The translations under genes and the position numbers were made by a program. Below, in pieces: positions 1-11,143 of a stretch of 64,000 nt of DNA. The notes under the pieces were generated by a model that worked only from the letters and a program-made list of their open reading frames with translations, ran no database searches and was not told where the DNA came from. Numbering within the stretch: the first letter of the stretch is position 1; each line of letters starts with the position of its first letter. The stretch is from the NCBI RefSeq assembly GCF_905475395.1, contig NC_058342.1:21052640-21116639 (forward strand), written 5' to 3'. This stretch comes from Chrysoperla carnea. Lineage: Eukaryota; Arthropoda; Insecta; Neuroptera; Chrysopidae.

Positions 1-44
1 ATCAATGCATTCCGTTTGAACATATAGAAAGAATCGAAAAAATT

Positions 45-82
45 ACACAGAAGCCGGGAGTCGAACCCGGGTCTTCTCTGTC
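45..82 (-). repeat. tRNA-like 3' half (B-box fragment)
   Basis: Read on the minus strand, a T-arm with the B-box GGTTCGACTCC sits between CCGGG and CCCGG stem halves and is followed by CTTCTGTG, which looks like a 3' acceptor strand plus discriminator base. No matching D-arm or 5' acceptor strand lies at tRNA distance on the 5' side, so this is not a complete tRNA gene. It is probably a tRNA pseudogene or SINE fragment. Confidence 0.35.
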
Positions 83-520
83 ACTCTTTCTCTATGAGTT
101 AATTTTTATAATTAGCCCTTCCAACTTTTAGCAAAATGTTCTCACGAAACCAGAATAAAATATGGTAAAAATTTTAATATCTTGTTGATACTAAATTGAG
201 CTTAAATTTGTGGAAAATTCATTGAATTTAACATTAGCTCGCATAAAAAATGCCGGATGTTTATTACAAACGTATAACTTGAAAATGTCCGCAGATAATC
301 TGTCAAACAGACCCAATGAGATTCTCTAAATCAAATCAATTGATTCATATCATTTTTTTATAATAAATATATTTGATACAAATATTATTAAAAATAAAAT
401 TATTATTACAAAATTAAATATATCAAAAAATCTAAAATCAATTGATTGATGTCAGCAGAGGTGTTTGTTATAGGTGAGACTTGTACGTAATAGTTTTGTA
501 ACTAAATCAATCAATAATTA
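83..520. other. AT-rich spacer, nothing recognised
   Basis: AT-rich sequence downstream of the contactin stop codon. I see no open frame of note, RNA gene or element end until the TA-flanked element at 521. Confidence 0.5.
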
Positions 521-1105
521 CAGTTAAACTTCTTTAAAATTATTTTTATAATTGCGATTTTTAAAACTTGTTCTTTTTACTGCGATCAATTGTTTAGAGA
601 CACTATATTATAGAGAGTGGAAATCAAAGACTGTATTTTTGGTGGCAACAATCAGATACAATTCTTTTTTTCAGGCCGCACATGAAACATTGTAAATATA
701 AAAATACATGGAGATCAAAGTCGAATTAACTCGAATTAAGGCCCATCATGCGTACAAAAGAAATTGAAAATGTTTAATTTGGATTCTCAATAACAATAGA
801 TATTATTTCGACGCATGCTGTCAGTTGATTAAAAATTACATTGACAAAGGATTCCGACATGGTTAGTCCGGCTCTGAGGGAGATAATATGTAAATAAGAT
901 CTTTAAAACTTAATTTGTCATTAATTACTCAAAATTGTTATCTAAAAGTAAAATGTCATGAAAAACTACCTTTAGTAGGAAATTTCCACATAAAAAAAAT
1001 AAAATAAAATTTAATACGAAAAACATTATTTACAAAATTGGCAAAGATAAATGCCTTTTAAAATGAGTATTAAACAATGAGATTCGACACAGTGAAGTTT
1101 AACTG
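521..1105. mobile_element. TA-flanked non-autonomous DNA element
   Basis: The left end is TA then CAGTTAAACTTC (from 521). The right end is GAAGTTTAACTG then TA (ending 1105). This is a 12-bp perfect terminal inverted repeat with a TA target duplication. About 585 bp long, with no transposase frame. The CAGT start and TA target fit the Tc1/mariner/pogo group. It lies just 3' of contactin and may fall within its 3' untranslated region. Confidence 0.6.
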
Positions 1106-1247
1106 TAATTATTATAAAAAACCTAAATTAAAAATCCCTATACTTAAAAATCATGTATCAAAATTAAAAAAATAGAACTACTTTTTAAAAACAATTGTAC
1201 ATGCGTTCAAAAATTTAATTTAATTTTAAATCATCTAAATAAATTAA

Positions 1248-1354
1248 TTATTTATTAATTAAAAAATAAATAATTAATAAAAATGATGATAATAACAATG
1301 TGACTGATGTTTGATGCGTTACTGCGGCAGTACTTTTAAATTGTGCAGCATCAC
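1248..1354 (-). CDS. Cont: Contactin coding exon 5 (GPI signal)
   Basis: The acceptor TTTGTAG precedes 1354. It encodes about 34 residues: a small-residue spacer (S-T-A-A region), then a run of Leu/Ile/Phe to the stop at 1248-1250, as expected for a GPI-attachment signal. The split Gly codon is completed exactly by the upstream exon ending in FQM plus one base. AATAAA overlaps the last two codons but is probably too close to be the poly(A) signal. Confidence 0.85.
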
Positions 1355-4300
1355 CTACAAATTAAAATAAAAAAATTATATAAAATAAAAGAAAAAGCTA
1401 AAAAAGCGATATCAAGGTGGCCACTGAATTGAAAATTTCTTGACTTTCCACGATTTTGGCAAAAATTTATATATAGAAATTATCTCAGACTCCATTAAGG
1501 ATGTACAAGCACCAAGGCAATTTTTAATAAAAATCTTAATTCTGAAAATTTTAGGGGGGGATTCCTTCAAGTGGAACCATCACATCCCCAAATTATGAAG
1601 GTGGTAGTTGAATTGACAGTGTCTTGTCAAGAATTCTATCACCCTTCACAACTGTGCTCTAGTGAGTTTCAGGCAAGTAAAGTTGAATGACCTAGCTGTG
1701 TTTATACACAGTTTAGCCTGTCGCAAGCCCAGTTATCGAGATAGGCTAACCTCCTCCCCTAAAATTTTCAGAATTGATTTAGTCCAAAATTGCCCTGGCG
1801 CTCGTACATCCTTAATCGTACATTTTGCTATAAAAAAAAAATTAATAAGAATAAAATATTTACAAACCCATTTGGAAGGTTAGAGCTGGTGAACTCATAT
1901 GACCATCTCCACCATTTGAGAAGGCTAGAACACGAAGGTGATAAGTTTTACCCGGAGATAAATAATCAATATACGCTTGCAGATCAACTCCTGTAGGTAT
2001 GATTGTATCATTTGCCGTACTCATATCTCGATCTGCTTCCCATACACGAATCTTATAACCAGAGAGTGGTTCTTCTTCGGCCGATGGTGAGACATATCGC
2101 CATACAACCTTTACAGTTGATGGATTGACTGGAGATACATGAACCGCTGACGGAGGTTTTTGTGGTGGTTTTCTGTAAGTACGTTCTAGATATCGTTCAC
2201 TCTCAGGTCCTTCTCCAGCTGAATTATAGGCCATTACTTTTACAAAATAGTAGGTATCTGGTTGTAGACCCACGATTAAGGCCCATGGACGACGTGTTCG
2301 AGATAAATAGTAAATGGAATCTTGTTCATCGTTATCTTTCTTCCAATATTTCAAACGATGTCCTATTAATTTACCTCGAACGCGTTCTCGAGTCTCTAAG
2401 ATTGGTTGCCAAGTAACATTCAACGAGGTTGAATTGAATGATCGGGCAGAAACCTGTTGTGGTGCAACTTGGGGCATGTCTTCTGCGCTATAAATTCCAA
2501 CGGGGTTCGATTCTGGACCTGAACCAATTTCATTGAACGCTTGAACTTTGACTAAGTATTTCGTGTAATAGTAGGTAATTGGAATGTGGACGACATGCAT
2601 GCCAGTGTTTCCAAAACTTTTCAAATCGAGTTGTTGATATTCCAATTCTTGAGGATGATCTCGTTTCCAGAAGATTTTATAGTAAATTCCAGGTCCATGT
2701 TGTTCAGCTGGAACTAGCGGCTTCCATGTGATTGTTAAATCACCGATCTTACCGCCACCTCCTCCAATGTTATCTGGTGCTTTGTATGGACGATCTGGTG
2801 GAATTGCATGTCTTGGGGATGGTAACGAAGCTGGACCTACTCCTAATGCATTCACAGCTGCCACACGGAATTCGTATGTCGACCATGGAACAAATTCTGC
2901 TTCCAATTTCACTTCCTTCCGTCCAGTATAACGATCGATTTCCCGTGCGTGTACATTTTGGGAAATTGTATGCCATGTTTGATTCCAATTTGTTTTCGCA
3001 GTTATTATGTAATATTCAACTGGACGACCGTTAGCGGATCCATCTGTCCATTGCAATGTAGCTGATCGGTGTTGAACAGTTAAGACTTGGACACCGCCTG
3101 GAGGACCTGGTGGTCCTTCAACGATGACATGAGATTTTGAGGATATTAATCCGACTGCGGATTTTACAATACACTCATATTCACCACCTTCGGCGAATGT
3201 TGCGTTTTCGATATCTAAAAAGCCACGATCCATTTTCTAGAAGAAAAAAAACAAGAAAATTTTATTGATAATTTACAGTGAAACCTTTTTAAATATGTCT
3301 TTCTTTGAAAGTCCTCGAAGGTGCTCGGCACTTTTTAATCAAAATTTTCATCTAAAAAGTTTCTTTACAGATTTCAAATATACTTACAATACGGTTATTT
3401 GAATTATAAACATCGACATCTCGAATTCGAATTCCATTATGTTTCCAAATATATGCGACATCCAATAAATTCTCCGTATCAGCTTGACATCGTAAAGCTA
3501 AATTATTTCGTACTGACATTTGTATTTGGGGTTGTAACGATTCAACAAGTCTTGGAGAATGTAATACAATAAGACGCCCTCTAGATTCGCCAACTCCGTA
3601 AACATTCGATGCTGAACAAGTGTAGATTCCAGCGTCGTCTCGAGATACAGGTCGAATTACAAGATTACCATTCGGTAAGATAATCCGTCTTCCACCGGAA
3701 CCAATCACATTATTATCTTTCTTCCACACAAACTTTGGTTTTGGGGCAGCTTCGGGATTACATTTAATCGTTACGTTACCTTGTTCGGCCGCGTATGTTT
3801 CTGATTCTAGAGGGAACTTTTTAAATGATGGTTTCAACGATAACACTCGCAGTTGGGCGGAGGAATATCGGGCTTTTAATTGATTTTTCGCCTTACACTG
3901 GTACATTCCAGGGTCCCGTTTATCATCCAAGTATCGAATTGTTAACACATTATCCTGGATCTTGTATCGATCTCGATCTTCCTCTTCAAGTGTTTCCATT
4001 TTTAATTCAACCCCGTTTCGATACCACGTATAATTGACATCGGGTATACCAAAAGCTTCACAAGTCCAAGTTACATCAGCTTTTTGGTCCACATGTTTGT
4101 CCACTAATGGAATTGTAAAGTTTGGTTCGGCTTGAACGGTTAACACCACCGAATGTGTTAATTGACTACGATCATTGAATGCACGACAAACATATTCGCC
4201 TTGATCTTCAACTTGAACGCGGGGTATAATTAAGACTCGGTTGTAATTCATTTGATAAGAACCTCGGGGTAAGACTCCATCCTTACGGGTCCAATTGTAA

Positions 4301-6777
4301 TTTGCAACTGGGCTAAAATAATTCAAATTTAAAATTTAATTTTAATTGTTTTTGAAAGTGCATATTAGGGCTGAAAGAAACGTGAAAAGCGAATGGGGAC
4401 TCAATTACTCAATGGAATCCGTCATCATCAGGAATTATCCTAAGTTTCCAAAGATGGGCTATGTACAAAGAGGGCAGGGTTTTGGTAGTTTCTCTCTAAT
4501 TTAGGAATTATTATTATGATAGATGTGGGCTTAAAGTAGCCGAAAATTTTGATACTTACTATCCAAATGCTATACATTCAAATCGAACTTCTTGTCCAAC
4601 AATTGGTGCTTCTGGGAATATTTTTGGGAATGAATTCGGAAACTTCAGTTGTTGGTAATTGGCTAAAATTAAATACAAAACCATTAAAATTAAATAATTA
4701 AAAACAAATACAACTTAAATACAGTCAATTAACGATTTCTCGGAGCTTACTCCTTGAATCTTCAAATAACTTTTGTTTCTGTTTTTTCTATTATATAGAG
4801 TAATTAAGACAGAAAAGACACAAATACCTAAATAATTCGGCTATTGGATGAGTAATTTCTGTGAAATCTTCGGAAATAGATTCAAGATACTGATTTTAAC
4901 ATCAAATTTTTCGTGATATCTCGGAAACTATTCATCTAATCGCTAAATAAACTCGATCTTTGAATTTTCAAGTTTACGAAAAAATATTTTAAACAAATGC
5001 TGTTTATTTTTTCATACGGAACATTTTTTACATTTAAACTTTTGTTCTATCTCTAACGGTTTACAGAATAAAATTTTGCGAAAAATCGTTTAACTGGAAA
5101 AAAATAGACAAATTTTGAAAAGATGTATCTCCGAAATTATCCATCATATAAAAACAGGAATGATCTTAAATTGTTGCAAAATTAACCTTTTTAAAAAATA
5201 AATACTACAGTGTTTGATGACATGAAACCAGCCCTTCTAGATCAAAAACGGTAAAAACTGAAATAAGATCAAAATTTTCGAGGTTTTTCTTATTTTCGGT
5301 ATGATCCATTGCAATGTTGTCTAAATAACAAACATACCTGAATTAATGCAACGTTCACGCTCTTTGCATGTTTAATTTGATTGATTCATTAAGAATTTTG
5401 GCAGATGAAAATTTTCATAAAATACTTACAGTGCGGATTTACACGAAGTGCAAATGTAGGTCCATTACGTCCAGTAACAGAAATTTTCGATTGAACATTA
5501 CAACTGTAGTTTCCCCGATCAATCGTCTCCAAAGCTGAGAAATACAGTGCACCATCATAGGACACAAACACACGCTTATCTTCCTCAACTAAATTCGGGA
5601 AGTATTCACGAGCCCAATAGAATTTAACACCGGGATAATGAGTTGGCGGATCACAATAAATAGCTTTACCCCAATTTTGATTACCACTTTCAGCCGCTCG
5701 CATCATATTAAACTCCATTATAAAACCAAAATTTAATTGTACACTCTCCGAAATAATCGTTCCGAATTTATTCGTTGCTTTACAATGATACCAACCACGA
5801 TCTTTCTTCTTATCTGGATTAAATATGATCAAGGTACCACCACTGATTGTTATTCGATCATCTTGGAATGGATCAATTTTTTTCGAAATGAATTTATCAT
5901 TTTCGAAATCTTCTCTATACCATTCGTATTCTGGAGTTGGATAACCTCCGGCCAAACAACCTAGCTTGACATCATATTCGGTTTTCGTAGATAAATCAAA
6001 AATTTTATCTTTTGGTTGACGAATAAAGTATGGACCTCGAGGTACTAATTCGGGGTTATCGATATCGACACCATATTCGTATGTTCGATGCTCATCTTCA
6101 TCCAAATAATGAAGTTTTCCAGCTGGCGCTTCGCAAATGTAACACAGTAATTCGTCTCCGTGCATTTGTTCGAATCCCCATTTCATGAGATTTTTCGAAA
6201 AACTATACGCTAGAAAATCACGATCACGCGTTATAATTTGCTGATTTTGTTGATTCTGTTGAATCGTTTGTTGGGGGTTTGCTTGATTGTACGTAAATGA
6301 ATCTCGACGATTATCACGATCCAAATTATTGTAATTAATCGGCAAAAATGCATTTTCCATACTTATTAGTTGGGAATTATCTGCCTCATTCATCCAATAT
6401 CCAGGGGTGGATTGATGTACCCCGATATACCATTTTCGATGTTGCGGATCGATTTTATTTAGCTGCCGTACAATAAAACCGTGTTCTTCTAAACTATTAA
6501 TCGAAACCAAATCGGCTTCATAGGCTTGACAAACTTTTCTAGCATCATTGTAATTTCGGAGAGGTGATTTGATAAATCGATAACATAAGTCGTAACCAAA
6601 TTGTGTCCAGATTTGTGGACATTTTGGTTTTTCGTATATATCACCGTCTCGATTTATGTCATTTAGATTCGGATTTCCATAATAATTAGGCTGTTGCTGA
6701 CTCTCAGTCTGCCGAATATTTAGGTTTAATATTATTATTGATAATATTAATATCAATAATTGGGGTTTGTCATACAT
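1248..6777 (-). CDS. Cont: Contactin (GPI-anchored septate-junction adhesion protein), five coding exons
   Basis: Coding join, in transcript order: 6777-5430, 4662-4560, 4312-3388, 3236-1868, 1354-1248. These total 3852 nt, or 1283 residues, with every junction GT-AG and in frame. Order: hydrophobic signal peptide (about 1-28); C-type lectin domain (about 53-216, Cys-rich, with a Gln/Asn-rich insert and no clear EPN or WND calcium motif); six Ig domains with paired Cys and YxC motifs; four fibronectin III domains; a hydrophobic GPI-attachment tail. This lectin + 6 Ig + 4 FNIII + GPI order is diagnostic of insect Contactin, which works with neurexin IV and neuroglian at septate junctions (established for Drosophila). 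The start is the ATG at 6777; the codon 18 nt upstream in frame is TTG. Slightly shorter than the fly protein. The exon structure is inferred from splice motifs and frame. Confidence 0.95.
1499..1811. mobile_element. TTAA-flanked MITE in the last contactin intron
   Basis: TTAA stands at 1495-1498 and again at 1812-1815. The ends are inverted for more than 60 bp with mismatches: GGATGTACAAGCACCAAGGC on the left, GGATGTACGAGCGCCAGGGC reading inward from the right. No coding capacity. The TTAA duplication suggests a piggyBac-type mobiliser, although the GG terminus is not the usual piggyBac CCY. It lies wholly within intron 1355-1867. Relatives lie at 32548-32991, 42932-43597 and 60288-60887. 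Confidence 0.75.
1868..3236 (-). CDS. Cont: Contactin coding exon 4 (end of Ig6 and FNIII 1-4)
   Basis: Acceptor TTCTTCTAG before 3236; donor GTTTGT after 1868, weaker than consensus. It completes Ig6 (GEYEC motif) and carries all four fibronectin III domains, each with the conserved Trp and the Tyr/Leu core. The last is followed by FQMG, where the Gly codon is split by the intron. Confidence 0.93.
3388..4312 (-). CDS. Cont: Contactin coding exon 3 (Ig3 to Ig6)
   Basis: Acceptor TTATTTTAG before 4312 (phase 2, completing a Tyr codon); donor GTAAGTAT after 3388. Contains Ig3 (YVCRAF), Ig4 (YQCKAK), Ig5 (YTCSAS) and the first half of Ig6 up to NNRI. Confidence 0.93.
4560..4662 (-). CDS. Cont: Contactin coding exon 2 (start of Ig3)
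   Basis: A 103-nt exon with acceptor TTAATTTTAG and donor GTAAGTATC. It encodes the conserved stretch NYQQLKFPNSFP and the first Ig3 Cys (FEC), ending in a split Tyr codon. Frame and phase join both neighbours without gaps. Confidence 0.92.
4663..5429 (-). other. Contactin intron with a family K repeat fragment
   Basis: Intron between coding exons 1 and 2. Around 5017-5067 it contains a short reverse-oriented piece of the interspersed family K repeat (full copy at 52915-53475). No other structure seen. Confidence 0.6.
5430..6777 (-). CDS. Cont: Contactin coding exon 1 (signal peptide, lectin domain, Ig1-2)
   Basis: Starts with ATG at 6777 and ends at the donor GTAAGTATT after 5430, inside a Ser codon. 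Encodes the signal peptide (MYDKPQLLILILSIII), the C-type lectin domain, Ig1 (GWYHCKA) and Ig2 (GNYSCNV). Confidence 0.93.
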
Positions 6778-6818
6778 TTTATTTAAATAATTCAAATCTT
6801 CTCGTTTATTTTAATTAT
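6778..6818 (-). other. Cont: Contactin 5' UTR and upstream splice acceptor
   Basis: A strong acceptor TTTTTGTTCCAG ends at 6819, leaving 41 nt of leader before the ATG. At least one noncoding 5' exon therefore lies further upstream; I could not place it or its promoter. Confidence 0.6.
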
Positions 6819-9100
6819 CTGGAACAAAAAGAAACATGAATAAAGGAACACCATGTAAATTACATAAAAGTACAGAAACTTTCAGAAAATAATCTTCCAT
6901 TATAGGGGAAGACAAATCGAGATTTGGTTTTTTGTATTCGATTCGGGAAGTATTCTAAAATTTGTGTCCTTTTTATTGATGCTAAAAAATTGTTCAAGGA
7001 TTGTATAGAATCAAAATGGGTTATAAATTTTATAAATAACTTTCTGAATTGAATGCAAAATTGATCTCAAAGCGTTTTTAATGTTATGTTGTCTCGCCTA
7101 TTAAATTAACGTCTTTAAAAGTTAAACCTTCGATAATAGTAGGGTCCTACAACCCTCACCAAGACAAAAATTCTCTGACTAAACCAGAAATACTTTGATA
7201 TTTCTAGATTTTGCAAGTCGATCGCCAGATCGGCACCCTGAAGACCACACTGTGTCAAATAATAGTACCGTATGAACAGTAGAATCCTCATAAATGCGAT
7301 ATCGATATCATCGACAAATAAATTTATCTATAAAATTCTATTTCGTTAACTAATCACCCTAAATATCGCAAATTTTTCAATTGGTAATCAATTATATGAA
7401 TTATAATCGCATTTTTGGCTGTTCTTGCAAAAATAAAAATTTCATATATTTTAGACTCTAATTAACCAAAAAATAAAAAATTCGAATAAATTGCTAGTAA
7501 AGAGAAAATAAAGTATCTGAAAACATTTTTCATAATTCGATAAAGCAAAGTAAAAATCGTTACAAATAAAATAAACACACCTGTAGAATTTGTCATCATT
7601 TAAAATAAAAAGTATATAAATCTTTTTTATATACTCAAGGTACCACTTCACCTATCAACGCCTATATTTACAATTTTAATATTGTTTACATCGAATTTGT
7701 TTTTATTTACATATCGAAATCACTTGATCTATCACTTTAAATTACACTTCACTTAGCTTTATGTTACAATAAAAAAATTTTTAATCTAATTTTTAAATAA
7801 TTTAGGTACTTAAATTACAAAAAGCATTTTTTTTTAAATGTTATAAATTAAATGTAAGGTGTATATTTTTGTATGAATCACAACCACTTTGGTGTAAAAT
7901 TTTAGTGACGTTTTTTAACCGTTGGTATGAATCGTTGGTCAGCAATGAGTGTTTTTTCAGGGAGTGGCAATTAAGGTGTGCATCACCTTTCTATTATAAC
8001 ACCGGTTTTTTTAAAAAATCAAATTTATTTTTATTTAAAAAATATATATTTTTTGATTTGCAGAAAAATGTTTTATTAAAGTTACTTTGAACGAAATTTT
8101 AAAATAATAATGAGAGAGAAAAATATTTGTTAATTACTTTTTAAAATGTTCCAAATTCTTAAAGATAATTACAAATAATAATTAATTATGCATATGACGT
8201 AGTGAATATGACTGTACATCTTAATTAGTGTTGGATTGAACTCTAGGGATTCAAGTAATGATTCATTGAATTTATCATGAGTCATTTTATTGATTCTTTT
8301 TTCTTGTTGCTAATTTCTTTCACTAGCAGCACTTGATGCAGTCGTTATATTTACAGTTGGTTTGTTTCTTAAATGTAATACAATGAAGAATCTAAAGAGG
8401 TCGATAGTTTTACCGATAGATACCAAATTTTCGGACAAAATGTAATGAAGGGATTTTTATGGTCAAAATTCATTCAAAAGACTGTTTAGACGTAAAAGTA
8501 CCTTTTATTTGGCAATAATAAAAAATTATTCGTCTTCAAACCCAATTATTCCATTTTCTTCTTCATTTTTTTAAAAAAAGTTTTTTTGCTCTGAGCCACT
8601 TTTTTTCTCATCTATGTTTGCTTTTGTTTCCACGTAAGCTTGCTCCTTTTTTTGACTTTTGACTTAAGCTATATTATTAATCTCTATCCTTATCCTTAGT
8701 CTTAAAAGAAAAGGCGCAAGTTCGCTCAAGATATTTTTTTATAATGCAAAATGTAATTGTTCATTCAATTTGAACTAGAAAAGTCTTTATAGATTTCGAA
8801 GAAATAATTATACGAAATAACAATTTTGTGTAAAAATTTTTATTCCATTTTTGCCTAAACTGTACGGTTTGCGAAAACTGTACGGAGAAATGTTTTTAAA
8901 AAAAGTTACTTTTTTAATTAATAACAACTTTCTAATTTAAAGTGTTCATTTATCGATTACCAGTTATGGAGTAGAGTGAGCTTGAAAATCTAGGTCAAGT
9001 TTAATGTCTGCGTAAGATGTGTGCCTACACACTCAATATTTTTCGTTTGAAGCTTTTTTATCGAAAAAAGCTATTTTTCGAGTTTCAAGCATATGCCAGT
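6819..9100. other. Intergenic or contactin 5' intron, AT-rich
   Basis: Only short accidental frames. It probably contains the contactin promoter and first noncoding exon, but I see no convincing TATA/initiator pair. No transposon ends recognised. Confidence 0.4.
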
Positions 9101-9399
9101 CGCTCTATTAGCTCAGTTAGTTGGTTAAGGCGTAACTAAAGCCGTCCGCGGTAAGCTTAGGGTAGCGGGTTCGATTCCTGCCGGAAAACAACAAAATTAA
9201 TTTAATTAATAGTTGCGATGGGCTGCAGGTGAAGCGCATGGTATATGCATGAAGGTGGTGCACTCAGCCTCTGAAGTTGAAGAGCTGATAAATGAAATTA
9301 TCAGCGGAAAGGTGGTAAAACATATAAATGGTATCACAATGGGTTCTATAGCCTAAGTGTATCCTTCGTGGACAGCCAATATAAAACAACCTAACCTAA
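9101..9399 (+). mobile_element. tRNA-derived SINE, full-length copy
   Basis: The head has an A-box (TTAGCTCAGT, TTGGTTAAGGCG) and a B-box (GGTTCGATTCC) as in tRNA-Ile. A non-tRNA body of about 200 bp follows, then a CCTAACCTAA-type tail. Relatives: 27431-27632 (reverse), 47587-47640 (head only) and 55934-56221. The tRNA head carries the internal RNA polymerase III promoter. Confidence 0.85.
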
Positions 9400-9454
9400 G
9401 CAAATGTTAACTTAAAAAAACCAGGGTATATATACAGTTTCGCCATTATGTTTA

Positions 9455-9712
9455 TTATTATGTTTTCACCAATGGTGTTTTTCCAGTTTTTTATTTTATT
9501 TGTAAATTTTCCATATAATCCCAGTTTTCGGAATAGGCCTGTAGTGCAGTAAATAAGCTGGAAAATCAGGAAAAGTTGCATAGAAGCACCGATTTCAAAA
9601 ATTCTTATTGGTACGTATTCCTTAAACCCCCTGGAACATTCATCAGTGTTTAATTTTATTTATAAATTATAATAACTTTTTCCTTACAATCCCAGTCTTC
9701 GGAATAGCTCGC
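9455..9712. repeat. Imperfect direct repeat, two units about 175 bp apart
   Basis: The segment ATCCCAGTTTTCGGAATAGG with its T-rich lead recurs as ATCCCAGTCTTCGGAATAGC about 175 bp later. Degraded tandem duplication; origin not recognised. Confidence 0.45.
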
Positions 9713-9750
9713 CTGGTCTTATTGAGATTATCGATATTACTGTAAATAAT

Positions 9751-10053
9751 GGGTATGTTTCGTAATATTCACCAGTATACTGGCCAGTGCTAATTTGACG
9801 CCATAAACCGACGCCATACTGGTGAATCTTTTCGAAATATACTGGCTAGTGCGTGTATATATATTCTTACTGTATTCGTCAATTACGAGTAAGTCTTTTT
9901 CAGACGCCATTATTCCTTTAAATAAATTTCTTGCACAAACACTCAATGAACATATGTACACTATCATGCCCGTTTTACCAGTACAATATGGAGTCGATTT
10001 CGGACGTCATGCGCCCTGACCAGTATACTGGTGAATATTACGGAACACATCCA
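9751..10053. mobile_element. MITE with palindromic CAGTATACTGG ends
   Basis: Inverted ends of about 33 bp: GTTTCGTAATATTCACCAGT on the left and GTTCCGTAATATTCACCAGT read inward from the right. Both contain the self-complementary CCAGTATACTGG. Two more ATACTGG motifs lie inside the left half. No coding capacity. I could not fix the target duplication. Confidence 0.6.
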
Positions 10054-10745
10054 ATATTTTAAGGATTTGCCGACCCCCTGGATCGGGTACTGTATTTATC
10101 TTACCTTCACATGGACGAGAAAGCTTTGTAGGCTGATTTTCAAGTTTGATGTAAAAAAGGTAATAAATTAAACAAAACAAATTTAATTATTGTAATTATA
10201 TTCATATAAAATATATGTATTATTTGATTGAACAAATATTTATATAATAACAAAATAGATTCGAATTTTAGATGTACTTTTTAGTTTGAGTGAATTTTTT
10301 TATTTTAAAGGTGAACAGAACATTGAATTGTTAGTAAAAAAAAAACAACATAGGTAAGTTTTCAGTTTGTTTTAGAAATATTTATATCATTATTGTATAA
10401 AAATAAAATAAAAATATTTATTGTTTTAAATTAATTACATTCAAAAATTCAATCATTCGTTTTTGCAAATTTTTCTCTCAAGCATACTTCGTCATAATAT
10501 GTGTATGTGTGAATATGTGTGCAAAAATTGAAAAAAAACAAAAAAAAATTAAAAGAGTCCCTGAATTTTTTTTACAATCCGTTTGACTAGTTTTTTTAAT
10601 ATGTCTGTAATCTAATTTTTTTGACTGTCTACTGATGGATGATTTTTTAAATAAAAAAATTGATATTCTTTGTATTTTCTATCAAATTATATAATTACAT
10701 ATAATATATGAATATCTATTCTAAGATTCTACAAAAAAAAAATAT
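10054..10745. other. AT-rich spacer
   Basis: Homopolymer-rich AT sequence with no supported feature. Confidence 0.5.
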
Positions 10746-11143
10746 AAAGGACCTCGTACGAATTAGATGTTATATATCTGCATTTCGGTCAAACTTTTTC
10801 AAATTTTGGCAAATGATAGTTTAAGTCATTCTACAGAAAAGTTCTTATGATCACAAGTCATGAAAATGACAGAATTTCATGTTATAGCTAAAGTTGGATC
10901 AATATTTTCCTCTACATATAAACGTACATGATTTTTGACAATTCAATTACAATAATTTTTTTTTTTTTTTTATATAAATGAGTACATTTTCCAATTTTAA
11001 TTTAGCGATAACTTGAAATCCTGTGATTTTCATTACTTGTGACCATGACAACTTTTATTCAGAATGACTTAAACTATCATTTCCCAAAATTTGAAAAAAT
11101 TTGACCGAAAAGCAGATTAAATTTAATTTATGCGAGGTCCTTT
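10746..11143. mobile_element. Foldback element with about 165-bp arms
   Basis: AAAGGACCTCG opens the left arm and CGAGGTCCTTT closes the right. The arms match for about 165 bp with scattered changes, around a short AT-rich centre containing a long T run. TA lies next to both ends, suggesting a TA-targeting mobiliser. A transcript would form a long imperfect hairpin. Confidence 0.7.

Noticed and set aside
2162..3034. Plus-strand and alternative frames over the contactin FNIII exon
   Set aside because: Antisense shadows of a long conserved coding exon.
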